From positions 145,548 to 209,547 of the forward strand of contig NZ_BLAF01000011.1 of NCBI RefSeq assembly GCF_009687885.1: a stretch of 64,000 nucleotides of DNA, read 5' to 3'. The translations under genes were made by a program, and so were the position numbers. Within the stretch, counting starts at the first letter, position 1; the number at the start of each line of letters is the position of its first letter. The DNA is from Acrocarpospora pleiomorpha. GTDB lineage: Bacteria; Actinomycetota; Actinomycetes; Streptosporangiales; Streptosporangiaceae. A model generated the notes under the pieces. It was not told where the DNA came from. It made no database searches and saw nothing but the letters and a program-made list of their open reading frames with translations. Positions 1 through 7,545 of this stretch are shown here, piece after piece.

Positions 1-828
1 GTGCACGACCTCGTCGTCGCCAACATGTCCAACGCCATCCGCGAGGTCAGCGTCCGCAAGGGGCACGACCCGAGGCGGTTCACCTTCCTGGCCTTCGGCG
101 GCACCCTGCCGATGTTCGCCTGGCAGATCGCCCAGGCCGTCGGCATGTCCGAGGTGATCATCCCGGCGAACAGCTCGGTCTTCTGCGCGCAGGGGCTGCT
201 GCACTCCGACTTCGCCATCCGCCGCGACCACAGCCTGTTCTGGAGCCTGGACGACCCGAGCGCGCTCGACTCGGTCAACGCCGCCACCGACGCCTTCGTG
301 ACCCAGGCCGTGGCCGACATGGTCGCGGACGGCTTCGACCTCGACCAGCTGCGAGTGAAGCGGTACGCGGACCTGAAGTACCCCGGCCAGGTGTACGAGC
401 TGACGATCGCCATGCCGGAGCGGATCACCGCGGACGCCCTGGACGAGCTGCGCGCCCGCTTCCTCGAGCTCTACGAGAGCACCTACGGCGAGGGCACGGC
501 GTGGACCGGCGCGGCGCCGATCATGCAGAGCTACACCGTCGCCGTGTCCACCCGTCGCGAAGCCCCGCAGATGTTCGGCGAGGCCGACTCCACCGCGCGA
601 GCCCAGGACGGCCCGCCGCCACGGCGCCGCGTCTTCCTGCCCGAGACCAAGCAGTGGCAGGAGATCCCGGTCGTGCCCGAGTCGTCCTTCGCGTCCGGCG
701 ACACCTTCGCGGGCCCGCTCATCGTCGACGCCACCGACACCACCGTCTACGTGCCGACGGGCGTCGTCATCGGCCGGGACAAACTGGCCAACTACCGCCT
801 CACGGCAGCCCAGGAGGGACGGTCATGA
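1..828 (+). CDS. hyuA: Hydantoinase A / 5-oxoprolinase-type subunit, C-terminal part (5' end outside window)
   Basis: This is the last 275 residues of a HyuA/acetone-carboxylase-beta-type subunit. Family members are about 690 residues, so the gene begins upstream of base 1. The family uses ATP to open or carboxylate cyclic imides or ketones with a HyuB partner. Visible family features are the stretch FTFLAFGGTLPMFAW, which matches the glycine-rich FGGAGP-type segment near the nucleotide site, and the C-terminal beta-rich YAGQ-like motif, here YPGQVYELTI. Its stop overlaps the start of hyuB by four bases (ATGA at 825), so the subunits are translationally coupled. The substrate cannot be told from this part. 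The family assignment is firm; the exact reaction is not known. Confidence 0.85.
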   Translation: MHDLVVANMSNAIREVSVRKGHDPRRFTFLAFGGTLPMFAWQIAQAVGMSEVIIPANSSVFCAQGLLHSDFAIRRDHSLFWSLDDPSALDSVNAATDAFVTQAVADMVADGFDLDQLRVKRYADLKYPGQVYELTIAMPERITADALDELRARFLELYESTYGEGTAWTGAAPIMQSYTVAVSTRREAPQMFGEADSTARAQDGPPPRRRVFLPETKQWQEIPVVPESSFASGDTFAGPLIVDATDTTVYVPTGVVIGRDKLANYRLTAAQEGRS

Positions 829-3035
829 CCGCGACCAGCATGATGAAGGACCCCGTCGGCGCCGAGGTGCACCGCAAGGCCCTGGAGAACCTGGCCAACG
901 ACATGGGGCTGACACTGGTCCGCACCTCGGGCTCGCCGTCCACGACCGACGCCAAGGATTTCAGCACCTGCCTGCTCGACGCGTCCGGCGAGCCACTGGC
1001 GATGTCGTCGTCGATGCTCGCGCACTCCGCGTCCTCGCTGCTCGGCACCAACGCCGTCATCGACGCGCTGGCCGCCGCCGGCCAGACGCCCAGGCCCGGC
1101 GACGGCTGGCTGGTCAACGACCCGCACCGCTGCGGCGCGCTGCACCAGGCCGACGTCGGCGTCGTCACTCCGATCTTCCGGACCGACCAGGGCGACGACC
1201 TCGTCGGCTGGGCCTTCTCGAACGTGCACCTGCTCGACGTCGGCGGATCGGGCGTGTCCGGCATCGCCCCGTCCGCGCTGAGCATGTACGAGGAAGGGCT
1301 GCGCCTGCCGGCGGTCCGCGCCATCCGGGACAACCGGCTCGACGAGGTCTGGGCCGGCTACATCGCCGCCAACGTGCGCGCGCCCGAAGCGGCCATGAAC
1401 GACATCCGCAGCATGCTCGCCGCCAACAACACCGGCGTACAGACGATGCGGCGGATCATCGACGCCTACGGCGCGGAACGCCACCACGAGTTCGCCGGCA
1501 TCGGCAAGGATCTCACCGAGAACCTGCTGCGCGCGCGCATCGCGAGCCTGCCCGACGGTCGCTACGAGTCGGTGGAGTTCATCGAGTTCGACGGCCACGG
1601 CGTGGATCGCCTGGTCGAGGTGCGGGCGGCCGTGATCGTCGACGGCTCGGACCTGCGCTTCGAACTGCGCGGCGACCCGCAGGTGGACGCCTTCGTCAAC
1701 TCCGGGCGCGGCTCGTCCTACGGCAGTGTCATGGTGACGATCCTCACCATGCTGGGGTACGGCGACCTGCCGTACAACGCGGGTGTCTGGCGGCCCCTGC
1801 ACATCGACCTCGGCGAGCCCGGCTCGGTGATCAACCCGACCGAGCCCGCGCCCGTCAGCCTCGGCCACGCGGAGGCGGGCACGCGAGTCACCACGGCCGT
1901 GCGGCAGGCGCTCAACCAGGCGCTGGCGCTGAGCGCGGACCCGGTGGTCCGGTCCCGCGTGGCGGGCATCCCCAACGACAGCACCAACATCGCGGGACTG
2001 TTCGGCGTCGCCGACAGCGGCGCCCCCGCCGTACTGTTCTACATGGACGGCGCCGCCGGGCTCGGCGGCCCGGCGCAGACGGTCGGCGACGGCCAGGACG
2101 CCTTCGGCATGTCGATGATGTCCGGCTGCGGCATGCCCGACGCCGAACTGTACGAGTCCACCGATCCCGTGCTGTTCCTCTGGCGGCGCCTGCACGTCAA
2201 CAGCGCCGGTCCGGGACAGACCCGCGGCGGGCTCGGCACCGACCGGGCCTACGTGCTGCGCGGCGCCGACTCGGTCAGCGGCTTCAACACCACGGTGCTG
2301 CGGGAGCGGCCCGCGGTCGGGACGGGCGGCGGCGCGCCCGCCAGCGCGGGCAACCAGTACCCCGTCCGGCAGTCCGGTGTCGACGAGCTGATGGCCCGCG
2401 GGGTGCAGCCGCTGTCGGTTGAGCAGCTCGCCGGCGAGATCGACATGATCCGCGCCAAGGACGGCCGGTTCACCCTCTACCGGCACGACACGTTCCGGAC
2501 GATCGGCGGCGGCGGCTCCGGGCTCGGCGACCCGCTGCTGCGCGACCCGGAGGCCGTCGGCCGCGACGTCTACGACGGCTACCTCACCCGCGGGCACGCC
2601 GAGGCCGCCTACGGTGTGGTGACCGGCGACGACGGCGTGGTCGACACTGCGGCGACGGTCGAACGGCGCGAGCAGATCCGAGCGCGGCGCCTCGGCGTTC
2701 CACCGGCGGTGCCACTGCGGCCACCGGCCGACCCAGGCGTGAGCGTACGCCCCGACGAGAGCCACTGGCGGTGCGGCCACTGCCGGCACCCACTCTGCGA
2801 CCGCGACGGCGACTGGCGCGCCGAGGGCACCGTCACCCACGTCGAGCCCGTCGCCGACTGGGCCGCCGCCCGCGAGATGGCCGTCTACGCGCGCACCGCC
2901 GAGCCCCGCATCCTCGTCACCGAGCACTACTGCCCCAACTGCGCCGCGGCCCTGCACACCGACGTGCTGCCCGAAGGCGTCACCTACGCGAGCCCCCGGC
3001 TGGCCCCGGCCGCAACGATGGAGACCGTCCGATGA
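825..3035 (+). CDS. hyuB: Hydantoinase B / acetone-carboxylase-alpha-type subunit with fused C-terminal zinc domain
   Basis: A 736-residue HyuB-family protein, the catalytic partner of the upstream HyuA. Residues 1 to about 600 carry the usual family features: an N-terminal SPSTTDAKDFSTCL segment, NDPHRCGALHQADV with metal-type His/Asp residues, and the C-terminal glycine-rich GGGGSGLGDPLLRDPE. Residues about 642-736 are extra and hold two Cys pairs, CGHC (about 650) and CPNC (about 703), separated by an acidic/aromatic stretch ending ILVTEHYCPNC. That arrangement resembles the separate gamma subunit of acetone/acetophenone carboxylases, which binds a metal. The start is fixed by the ATGA overlap with hyuA, and the next gene overlaps its stop the same way. 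Inference: a carboxylase-like enzyme with alpha and gamma parts fused. Confidence 0.85.
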   Translation: MTATSMMKDPVGAEVHRKALENLANDMGLTLVRTSGSPSTTDAKDFSTCLLDASGEPLAMSSSMLAHSASSLLGTNAVIDALAAAGQTPRPGDGWLVNDPHRCGALHQADVGVVTPIFRTDQGDDLVGWAFSNVHLLDVGGSGVSGIAPSALSMYEEGLRLPAVRAIRDNRLDEVWAGYIAANVRAPEAAMNDIRSMLAANNTGVQTMRRIIDAYGAERHHEFAGIGKDLTENLLRARIASLPDGRYESVEFIEFDGHGVDRLVEVRAAVIVDGSDLRFELRGDPQVDAFVNSGRGSSYGSVMVTILTMLGYGDLPYNAGVWRPLHIDLGEPGSVINPTEPAPVSLGHAEAGTRVTTAVRQALNQALALSADPVVRSRVAGIPNDSTNIAGLFGVADSGAPAVLFYMDGAAGLGGPAQTVGDGQDAFGMSMMSGCGMPDAELYESTDPVLFLWRRLHVNSAGPGQTRGGLGTDRAYVLRGADSVSGFNTTVLRERPAVGTGGGAPASAGNQYPVRQSGVDELMARGVQPLSVEQLAGEIDMIRAKDGRFTLYRHDTFRTIGGGGSGLGDPLLRDPEAVGRDVYDGYLTRGHAEAAYGVVTGDDGVVDTAATVERREQIRARRLGVPPAVPLRPPADPGVSVRPDESHWRCGHCRHPLCDRDGDWRAEGTVTHVEPVADWAAAREMAVYARTAEPRILVTEHYCPNCAAALHTDVLPEGVTYASPRLAPAATMETVR

Positions 3036-3823
3036 CCAGCCGCGCCGACGTCAGCGGAAAGGCCGCACTCGTCACGGGCGCCGCGGCCGGCATCGGGCGC
3101 GAGGTCGCCGCCGAACTGGTCCGCCGCGGCGCCCGGGTGGTCGGCGTCGACCGCGACGCCGAACCGCTGGAGGCCCTGCGGACCGAACTCGACGACGCCC
3201 CCGGACGCTTCCTGCCCTACGAACTCGACCTCCGTGACGTCGGTGCCTACGCGGCCTTGCTCGGCTTCGTCGAACGCGAACTCGGCGGACTCGACATCCT
3301 CGCCAACGTCGCCGGCATCACCCGCTGGAAGCAATGGCACGAGGTGACCCTCGACGACTGGGAGCAGATCATCGAGGTCAACGCCCGCGCCGTGCTGTTC
3401 CTGACACAGCAGGCCGTCCCGCTCCTGGCGAAGGACGGCGGCGGCGCGGTGATCTCGATCGCCTCCATCGCGGGCAAGGGATTCCGCCGCACGTCGTCGG
3501 TGGCCTACGCGGGTTCGAAGGCCGCGGTGATCGCGATGTCCCGCGTGCTGTCCAGCGCCCTCGCGCCGATGAACATCCGCGTCAACTGCCTGTGCCCCGG
3601 ACCTGTCGAGACCGGCTTCCTCGCCGAGGGCATGCGGAACTTCTCCGACCGCAGCGGCGACTCGGCCGACATCGAGCACGAGCAGTGGCTGGCCCAGGTG
3701 CCCCTGCGGCGGGCAGCCGAGCCGATCGACATCGCCGACCTGGTCTGCTTCCTCGCAGCCGACACGGGCCGCTGCATCACCGGCCAGGCGTGGAACGTCG
3801 ACGGCGGAATGGTCTTCGACTGA
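3032..3823 (+). CDS. Short-chain dehydrogenase/reductase
   Basis: A 263-residue classical SDR. The cofactor motif TGAAAGIG lies near residue 17, NVAG (usual NNAG) near 92, the catalytic Ser in SIASIAGKG near 147, and YAGSK gives the Tyr-x3-Lys pair near 163. VDRD after beta-strand 2 supplies an acidic residue, which favours NAD(H) over NADP(H). The C-terminus FNVDGG-like motif (WNVDGGMVFD) is the usual SDR ending. The ATG overlaps the hyuB stop (ATGA), so it belongs to the same operon. It probably oxidises or reduces an alcohol/ketone that feeds, or comes from, the HyuAB substrate. The specific substrate is unknown. Confidence 0.9.
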   Translation: MTSRADVSGKAALVTGAAAGIGREVAAELVRRGARVVGVDRDAEPLEALRTELDDAPGRFLPYELDLRDVGAYAALLGFVERELGGLDILANVAGITRWKQWHEVTLDDWEQIIEVNARAVLFLTQQAVPLLAKDGGGAVISIASIAGKGFRRTSSVAYAGSKAAVIAMSRVLSSALAPMNIRVNCLCPGPVETGFLAEGMRNFSDRSGDSADIEHEQWLAQVPLRRAAEPIDIADLVCFLAADTGRCITGQAWNVDGGMVFD

Positions 3824-3891
3824 CAGCGACACCGCGGCTCGCCCACACGAACAGAGGGCCGGTCCTCTGCTCTCGATCCCCCGAAAAGCAG

Positions 3892-3920
3892 GCGGGACAG
3901 CGCCCCCAGTCCTGTCCCGC
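3892..3920. terminator. Bidirectional terminator-like hairpin
   Basis: A perfect 9-bp inverted repeat (GCGGGACAG ... CTGTCCCGC) with an 11-base loop lies between the convergent ends of the SDR gene and the small membrane-protein gene. There is no clear T run, which is usual in high-GC actinomycetes. Confidence 0.5.
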
Positions 3921-3948
3921 TCGGCTCTCCCGGACTCGTCCGTGGGAA

Positions 3949-4266
3949 TCACCCAGATTCAGCCTGAGCCGCGGTCTTCTTGCGTCCGCGAATGACCAGC
4001 CAGAGAAGCCATGCCTGAAAGAGCCCACCGGCGGTGAACATCAGCACGTTGAACACGATGTCGCCTGAATCGATCACGGAGCCGAGCAGCAGCGAGGTCG
4101 GCAACGTAGGGATGATCAGTACGAGCCCGTCCAAGGGATCACCACCCGGCTGGCTCAGAAGAACCACCAGGTAGACGGCAGAGGCAAGAACGATCAGCGC
4201 GTAGGCGCCACCAATAGTCAGGGCCACGGTCCCCCGGGTCAACCCTCGTTGCGATCTCATGGCCAC
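3949..4266 (-). CDS. Small integral membrane protein
   Basis: A 105-residue protein with three apparent hydrophobic segments (about residues 15-37, 43-62 and 70-92), an N-terminal basic stretch and a C-terminal basic tail (IRGRKKTAAQ). It resembles the small SCO4225-type membrane proteins of actinomycetes in size and layout, but I cannot assign it firmly. No catalytic motif is visible. It is a single gene facing the SDR operon. The start could also be the ATG two codons later. Confidence 0.55.
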   Translation of the reverse strand: MAMRSQRGLTRGTVALTIGGAYALIVLASAVYLVVLLSQPGGDPLDGLVLIIPTLPTSLLLGSVIDSGDIVFNVLMFTAGGLFQAWLLWLVIRGRKKTAAQAESG

Positions 4267-4708
4267 AAGCCTGCTCGTTCCACAACGCCCGCTGATGAGT
4301 AGGAATACTCAAGCCATCCTGGCCAGACTGCTCATCCTGACTGACGCGGAGCGAGAGCGTTCCATGTGCAGGACTAACAGCCCCTGCCTACACCACCGGC
4401 AGGGGCTGTTTGCTGTTCCAACGCGGAGGGCTGGCGCCCCCAGCTCGGCAAACGCGGTGGCACGCTCCTGCGCCGCAGCCTCCCGCGGCATGTGCGGCAC
4501 CAAGACCGCGGAGATCCGCAGCTCGTGACACCGCCACTACAAAGAGTGCTGACAGAAAAGAAGCCGGATTGTAAAGGGTGATTGTTTGTGAATATTAGGG
4601 CCGATCTTGATGCAGATCTGCTCCGGCGCCGGAGGTTATTTCGCCTCATCGTTACGCAGTGGCAGACCACTGCTGTTGAGGTTTCCCCCCGAACGAAGGC
4701 AGAGCCCC
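4267..4708. other. Intergenic region, no convincing gene
   Basis: This stretch separates the membrane-protein gene from the phospholipase gene. It holds one strong hairpin (4376-4410) and, further on, an AT-richer segment with a possible promoter for the phospholipase: TTGTAA at 4569 and AATATT at 4591 with a 16-base spacer. Short reading frames on both strands have no recognisable domain and no good ribosome site. Confidence 0.4.
4376..4410. terminator. Strong 13-bp terminator-like hairpin
   Basis: A perfect 13-bp inverted repeat (AACAGCCCCTGCC and its complement) with a 9-base loop. The AACAG arm ends become a short U-run-like flank in either direction, so it could terminate transcripts on both strands. 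It has no obvious gene immediately 5' of it on either side, so it may be a relic of a lost gene or a small RNA 3' end. Confidence 0.55.
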
Positions 4709-5230
4709 ATGGTCAAGCGAGCCCTCGCAATCGTCGCCCCCTCCCTCGCCACATTACTCGGATTAACACTTCCTGCATACGCGGTTACGCTGCAGCAAAA
4801 GCTCGCCACACTTTCCAGCTTCAGCCAGCCCACCACTGCCAGCGCCAACAACTGGCGGGCCGCCTGGCAGAACCAGGGCGCCTGGGCTGACTACGCCTTC
4901 GACTGGTCGACCGACCTGTGCTCCTCCAGCCCCGACCAGCCGCTCGGCTTCGACTTCAGAATGCCGTGCCGCCGCCATGACTTCGGTTACCGCAACTACA
5001 AGGCCGTGGCCCAGTTCCCGGCCAACAAGCCGCGCATCGACGACGCGTTCTACTTCGACATGAAGCAGGTCTGTGCGACGTATTCCACCATCCCCCGGAA
5101 CACCTGCAACGGAATCGCCTGGACCTATTACCAGGCCGTCAAGCAATTCGGCGCCCTCAATGTCACCGAAGCGCAGATCGAGCAGATCCGCCAGACCTCC
5201 GAGCAGTCAGCACAGCTCGCCGGGATGTGA
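4709..5230 (+). CDS. Secreted prokaryotic phospholipase A2
   Basis: A 173-residue preprotein. Residues 1-25 are a typical signal peptide (basic start, hydrophobic core, LPAYA cleavage context). The mature part matches actinomycete secreted phospholipase A2. It has the catalytic His-Asp pair in PCRRHDFGYRNY (His90, Asp91) and four cysteines at about 71, 87, 129 and 139 that can form two disulfides. A calcium-site aspartate lies in the preceding loop. The enzyme hydrolyses the sn-2 ester of phospholipids outside the cell. The reading frame continues 34 codons upstream, but the ATG at 4709 begins the signal peptide, so it is the chosen start. Confidence 0.88.
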   Translation: MVKRALAIVAPSLATLLGLTLPAYAVTLQQKLATLSSFSQPTTASANNWRAAWQNQGAWADYAFDWSTDLCSSSPDQPLGFDFRMPCRRHDFGYRNYKAVAQFPANKPRIDDAFYFDMKQVCATYSTIPRNTCNGIAWTYYQAVKQFGALNVTEAQIEQIRQTSEQSAQLAGM

Positions 5231-5385
5231 CCCGATACCCGAGGATCCGCCCGACGCCGGAAAGAAGGCATGACTTATGAGCCTTTCCGGCAGTAACTTG
5301 AGATAGCACTTAATCCGGACGAATTGCAGAATTGAATACGTCAACTCTCTCTAGTGTTTGACGGCAATTCGAAGGGTGTGATAGC

Positions 5386-5421
5386 GGGTGGCTGGGCCCG
5401 CCAAATCGGGCTCAGCCACCC
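5386..5421. terminator. Terminator-like hairpin downstream of phospholipase
   Basis: A 15-bp stem with one G.T pair (GGGTGGCTGGGCCCG against CGGGCTCAGCCACCC) and a 6-base loop. It lies about 155 bases after the phospholipase stop. The bases between (5231-5385) hold nothing recognisable. Confidence 0.55.
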
Positions 5422-5465
5422 CGCCGCATGCCGTCTCGGCCCACGGATTCCCGAAGATCGCCGGC

Positions 5466-5630
5466 CTAAGCTTCCCTACGGATCGCGGCGTGTGTGCTAG
5501 CCGTGGGATCGACGTCCGAGTGGCATTCGGGGCACCAGGTGACAAACCGCGGGTCCGCCGAGCGGGTGGTGGAGCAGGAGCACGGGCTGTCGGCCGGGGT
5601 AGCGGGCAGCGACGTCATGACGGAGATCAT
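5466..5630 (-). CDS. Possible small cysteine-rich (zinc-ribbon-like) protein
   Basis: A short frame of about 54 residues with high-GC third codon positions, as in real genes here. It holds a CSC ... WCPEC pattern (C-x-C-x15-C-x2-C) that could bind zinc, followed by an acidic SDVDP segment. No family is recognised. There is no clear Shine-Dalgarno site, and several in-frame ATGs (5669, 5630, 5618) are possible starts. It may also be the end of a decayed longer gene. Treat it as a candidate only. Confidence 0.3.
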   Translation of the reverse strand: MISVMTSLPATPADSPCSCSTTRSADPRFVTWCPECHSDVDPTASTHAAIRREA

Positions 5631-5694
5631 GCAGTATGTGAACTTTCTGCGGGCTGGATCTACCGTCATCTGTTGAGCGTGCCAGCCTGGCCCA

Positions 5695-5912
5695 GTGAAT
5701 CAAGGGCACCTGCGGGTGATCAAGCGCGTCGGCACGGTGGTCTTCGACTTTCTCAAGGCCTTCTCCACCGGCCCGGTCCCACCGTCAACGGCGTCAAGGA
5801 ACAGGCCATGAACGTCGCCGCCGCCGGCAACGGGATCGACGGCATCAAGAGACGCCTGGAGCAGGTCGAGCGGAAGATCGCCAGTGGCGAGATCGTCGTT
5901 CCCGCCCTGTGA
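5695..5912 (+). pseudogene. Relic of a BMP-family (basic membrane lipoprotein) ABC substrate-binding protein
   Basis: Two adjacent pieces in different frames resemble the C-terminus of BMP/Med-type nucleoside-binding lipoproteins. The first (5695 to about 5760) reads RVIKRVGTVVFDFLKAF, like the family's VKRVDTAVFDFIKAF-type helix. The second (about 5780-5912) reads VNGVKEQAMNV and ends with VERKIASGEIVVPAL, like the family's final helix plus SGEIKVP ending. A frameshift separates them and the upstream three-quarters of the gene is absent. Inference: a decayed, non-functional remnant. Confidence 0.5.
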
Positions 5913-5981
5913 TCGGCGCAACGGCGTCAGATGGCGCTCAGGCCGCTGGGAACGGCCCGGGCCGCCGTTCGTCCGGTCAGG

Positions 5982-6395
5982 TCAGTACTTGTAGACCCAC
6001 TGTCCGGTGACGTACGAGCCGTTGACGTAGAGGTCCGCGGTGGCCGCGAAGACCTGGGCCCAATTCGCCGTTGCGCCGAGGGTGGTGACGTGCCGGGTCG
6101 AGCCGATCGAGCCGCCGTTGCTGGCCGACTTGCAGACCAGTGTTGCGTTGTTGCCGTTGTCCAGGGTCTGCCAGCCGCAGATCTTCAACGTGATCGAGGC
6201 GCTGGAGTCGCGGTAGATGTACGCGTCCACGGTCCACGAGTAATTGTTGAAGGTGACCGTGCCCCAGGCGGCGCCGTCGTAGGCGGACACGCTGAAGCTG
6301 CGGGTCACGGCGGCCTCGGCGGGCGAGGCGGTGAGGACGCTGAGGCCCAGGGCAACCGTGGTCGCCGCGGCGGTGAGCATTCGGGTGGTCTTCAT
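5982..6395 (-). CDS. Secreted protein of unknown function
   Basis: A 137-residue preprotein with a clear signal peptide (MKTTRMLTAAATT ... ASPAEAA, cleavage near residue 28). The mature part of about 110 residues is rich in Ser, Thr, Val, Tyr and Asn. It has two cysteines (KICGW and LVCKS) that could pair, and a beta-sandwich-like alternation. The start is chosen because GGAGACATC sits just before this ATG and the signal peptide begins there. No family recognised; it may bind a surface or carbohydrate. Confidence 0.65.
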   Translation of the reverse strand: MKTTRMLTAAATTVALGLSVLTASPAEAAVTRSFSVSAYDGAAWGTVTFNNYSWTVDAYIYRDSSASITLKICGWQTLDNGNNATLVCKSASNGGSIGSTRHVTTLGATANWAQVFAATADLYVNGSYVTGQWVYKY

Positions 6396-6598
6396 GATGT
6401 CTCCGTTTCTTGAGTGTCCCGGGAGAGCATCGCCAGGGCGGCTTGACACAGGCTTGCCACTCGCGGCGGGGACGGGCGGTCGTCGCGGGCGGGCGCGTCA
6501 AGGGCATGTCAAGCCGCGGGCCGGGTGCTCCCGATGGCCAATCGTGCGGATCGCCGACAAGGCGGATTCCCGGCGTCCTGGGAAACCAGCCGCTTGAC

Positions 6599-6642
6599 GG
6601 CTAACAGTGTTAGCCACACCATGATGGCTAACACTGTTAGCC
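6599..6642. promoter_or_regulatory. Pair of 17-bp palindromic operators, probably for the TetR regulator
   Basis: Two nearly identical palindromes, GGCTAACAGTGTTAGCC (6599-6615) and GGCTAACACTGTTAGCC (6626-6642), differ only at the central base. They lie 27 bp centre to centre, immediately upstream of the membrane-protein/TetR pair. This is a classic layout for autoregulation by a TetR dimer pair. Confidence 0.75.
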
Positions 6643-6658
6643 GCATGAGGAGACGGAT

Positions 6659-6976
6659 GTGACTACGCCCGCCACCGCACGCCGGGCCGCCGAACCGGTT
6701 CGCAGGGTTGCCTGGGGGACTTTCGCTGCTTTCCTGGGCGCGTTCGCCGTCTTCGAGTCCGTTAAGTACGGCCTGCCCACCACGGCGGCCGCGGTCGCGT
6801 CTCTGGCTGTGCCGTTCGCGTTCCGGACCAACCGGGTGGCCCAGTCGGCGTTCCTGCCACTTGCCGTCATGATCGCCTACGCGTTGTTCACGCCGGTCGC
6901 GATGCCGCCGGTATTCACCGCGGGGCTCGGCTGGCTGACCGGTGTCGCCGTCCTGCGCGCGGCCCGTCGTGGCTGA
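6659..6976 (+). CDS. Small membrane protein in TetR operon
   Basis: A 105-residue protein with three or four hydrophobic segments (about 18-36, 40-58, 62-80, 82-100) and basic ends. The GTG start is preceded by GAGGAGACG at good spacing, and the two palindromic operators lie just upstream. It overlaps the tetR gene by 8 bases, so the two are co-translated. It may be the target of the regulator, such as a small permease or stress protein. No family is recognised with confidence. Confidence 0.6.
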   Translation: MTTPATARRAAEPVRRVAWGTFAAFLGAFAVFESVKYGLPTTAAAVASLAVPFAFRTNRVAQSAFLPLAVMIAYALFTPVAMPPVFTAGLGWLTGVAVLRAARRG

Positions 6977-7505
6977 TCGGCTCGCGCAGATCGTCGCCGC
7001 CGCCAGGGAACTGCTGGAAACGCAGGGCCCCGAGGCAGTGTCGATGCGGCGCATCGCCGACCGGCTCGGCATCCGGGCGCCGTCCCTGTACAAGCATCTG
7101 CCGGACAAGGCGGCCGTCGAGTCGGCCCTGCAGGCGGAAGGACTGGCCGGTCTGGCTGAGGCGCTGGAGGCGGCCGAGGCCGGCAGGCGCGACGGGCCGG
7201 CGCTGTCCGCGTTGGCCGCCGCTTACCGGCAGTTCGCGCTGGAGCATCCGCACCTGTACCGGCTGACCAGTGATCGCCCGCTGGCCCGCGACGCGCTGCC
7301 CCCCGGCCTGGAAGCGCGCGCCGTCGCCCCCCTGCTGCGCGCGGTGGGCGGTGACATCGACGTGGCCCGCGCGGTATGGGCCTTCGCCCACGGCATGGTG
7401 CTGCTGGAATTAGACGGCCGATTCCCGCCCGGCACCGACCTGACCGGCGCCTGGCTGGCGGGCACCACCGCCTTCGCAGTCCCCCGACACCCGCTCACGA
7501 CGTGA
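6969..7505 (+). CDS. TetR-family transcriptional regulator (WHG-type C-terminal domain)
   Basis: A 178-residue repressor. Residues about 5-50 form the TetR helix-turn-helix (AAARELLETQGPEAVSMRRI, then LGIRAPSLYKHLPDKAA). The C-terminal part with YRQFALEHPHLYRL and WAFAHGMVLLELDGRF matches the WHG ligand-binding family. The GTG at 6969 is preferred because the HTH begins within a few residues of it. The stop of the upstream gene lies inside its first codons. It probably binds the two palindromes at 6599-6642 and represses its own operon. Ligand unknown. Confidence 0.85.
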   Translation: MADRLAQIVAAARELLETQGPEAVSMRRIADRLGIRAPSLYKHLPDKAAVESALQAEGLAGLAEALEAAEAGRRDGPALSALAAAYRQFALEHPHLYRLTSDRPLARDALPPGLEARAVAPLLRAVGGDIDVARAVWAFAHGMVLLELDGRFPPGTDLTGAWLAGTTAFAVPRHPLTT

Positions 7506-7545
7506 AGGTTCAGCACCCGATCGGCCTGGAACACGCCACCGCCGG

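Noticed and set aside
792..2957. Long minus-strand open frame opposite hyuB
   Set aside because: It is the mirror of a strongly biased real gene; composition (Val, Gly, Arg, His-rich) and lack of domains show it is not coding.
4309..4539. Minus-strand frame with LVPHMPREAAAQERATAFAEL that looked a little like an integrase C-terminus
   Set aside because: It is short, has a stop a few codons upstream, crosses the hairpin at 4376-4410 and lacks any catalytic residue, so no mobile-element claim can be supported.
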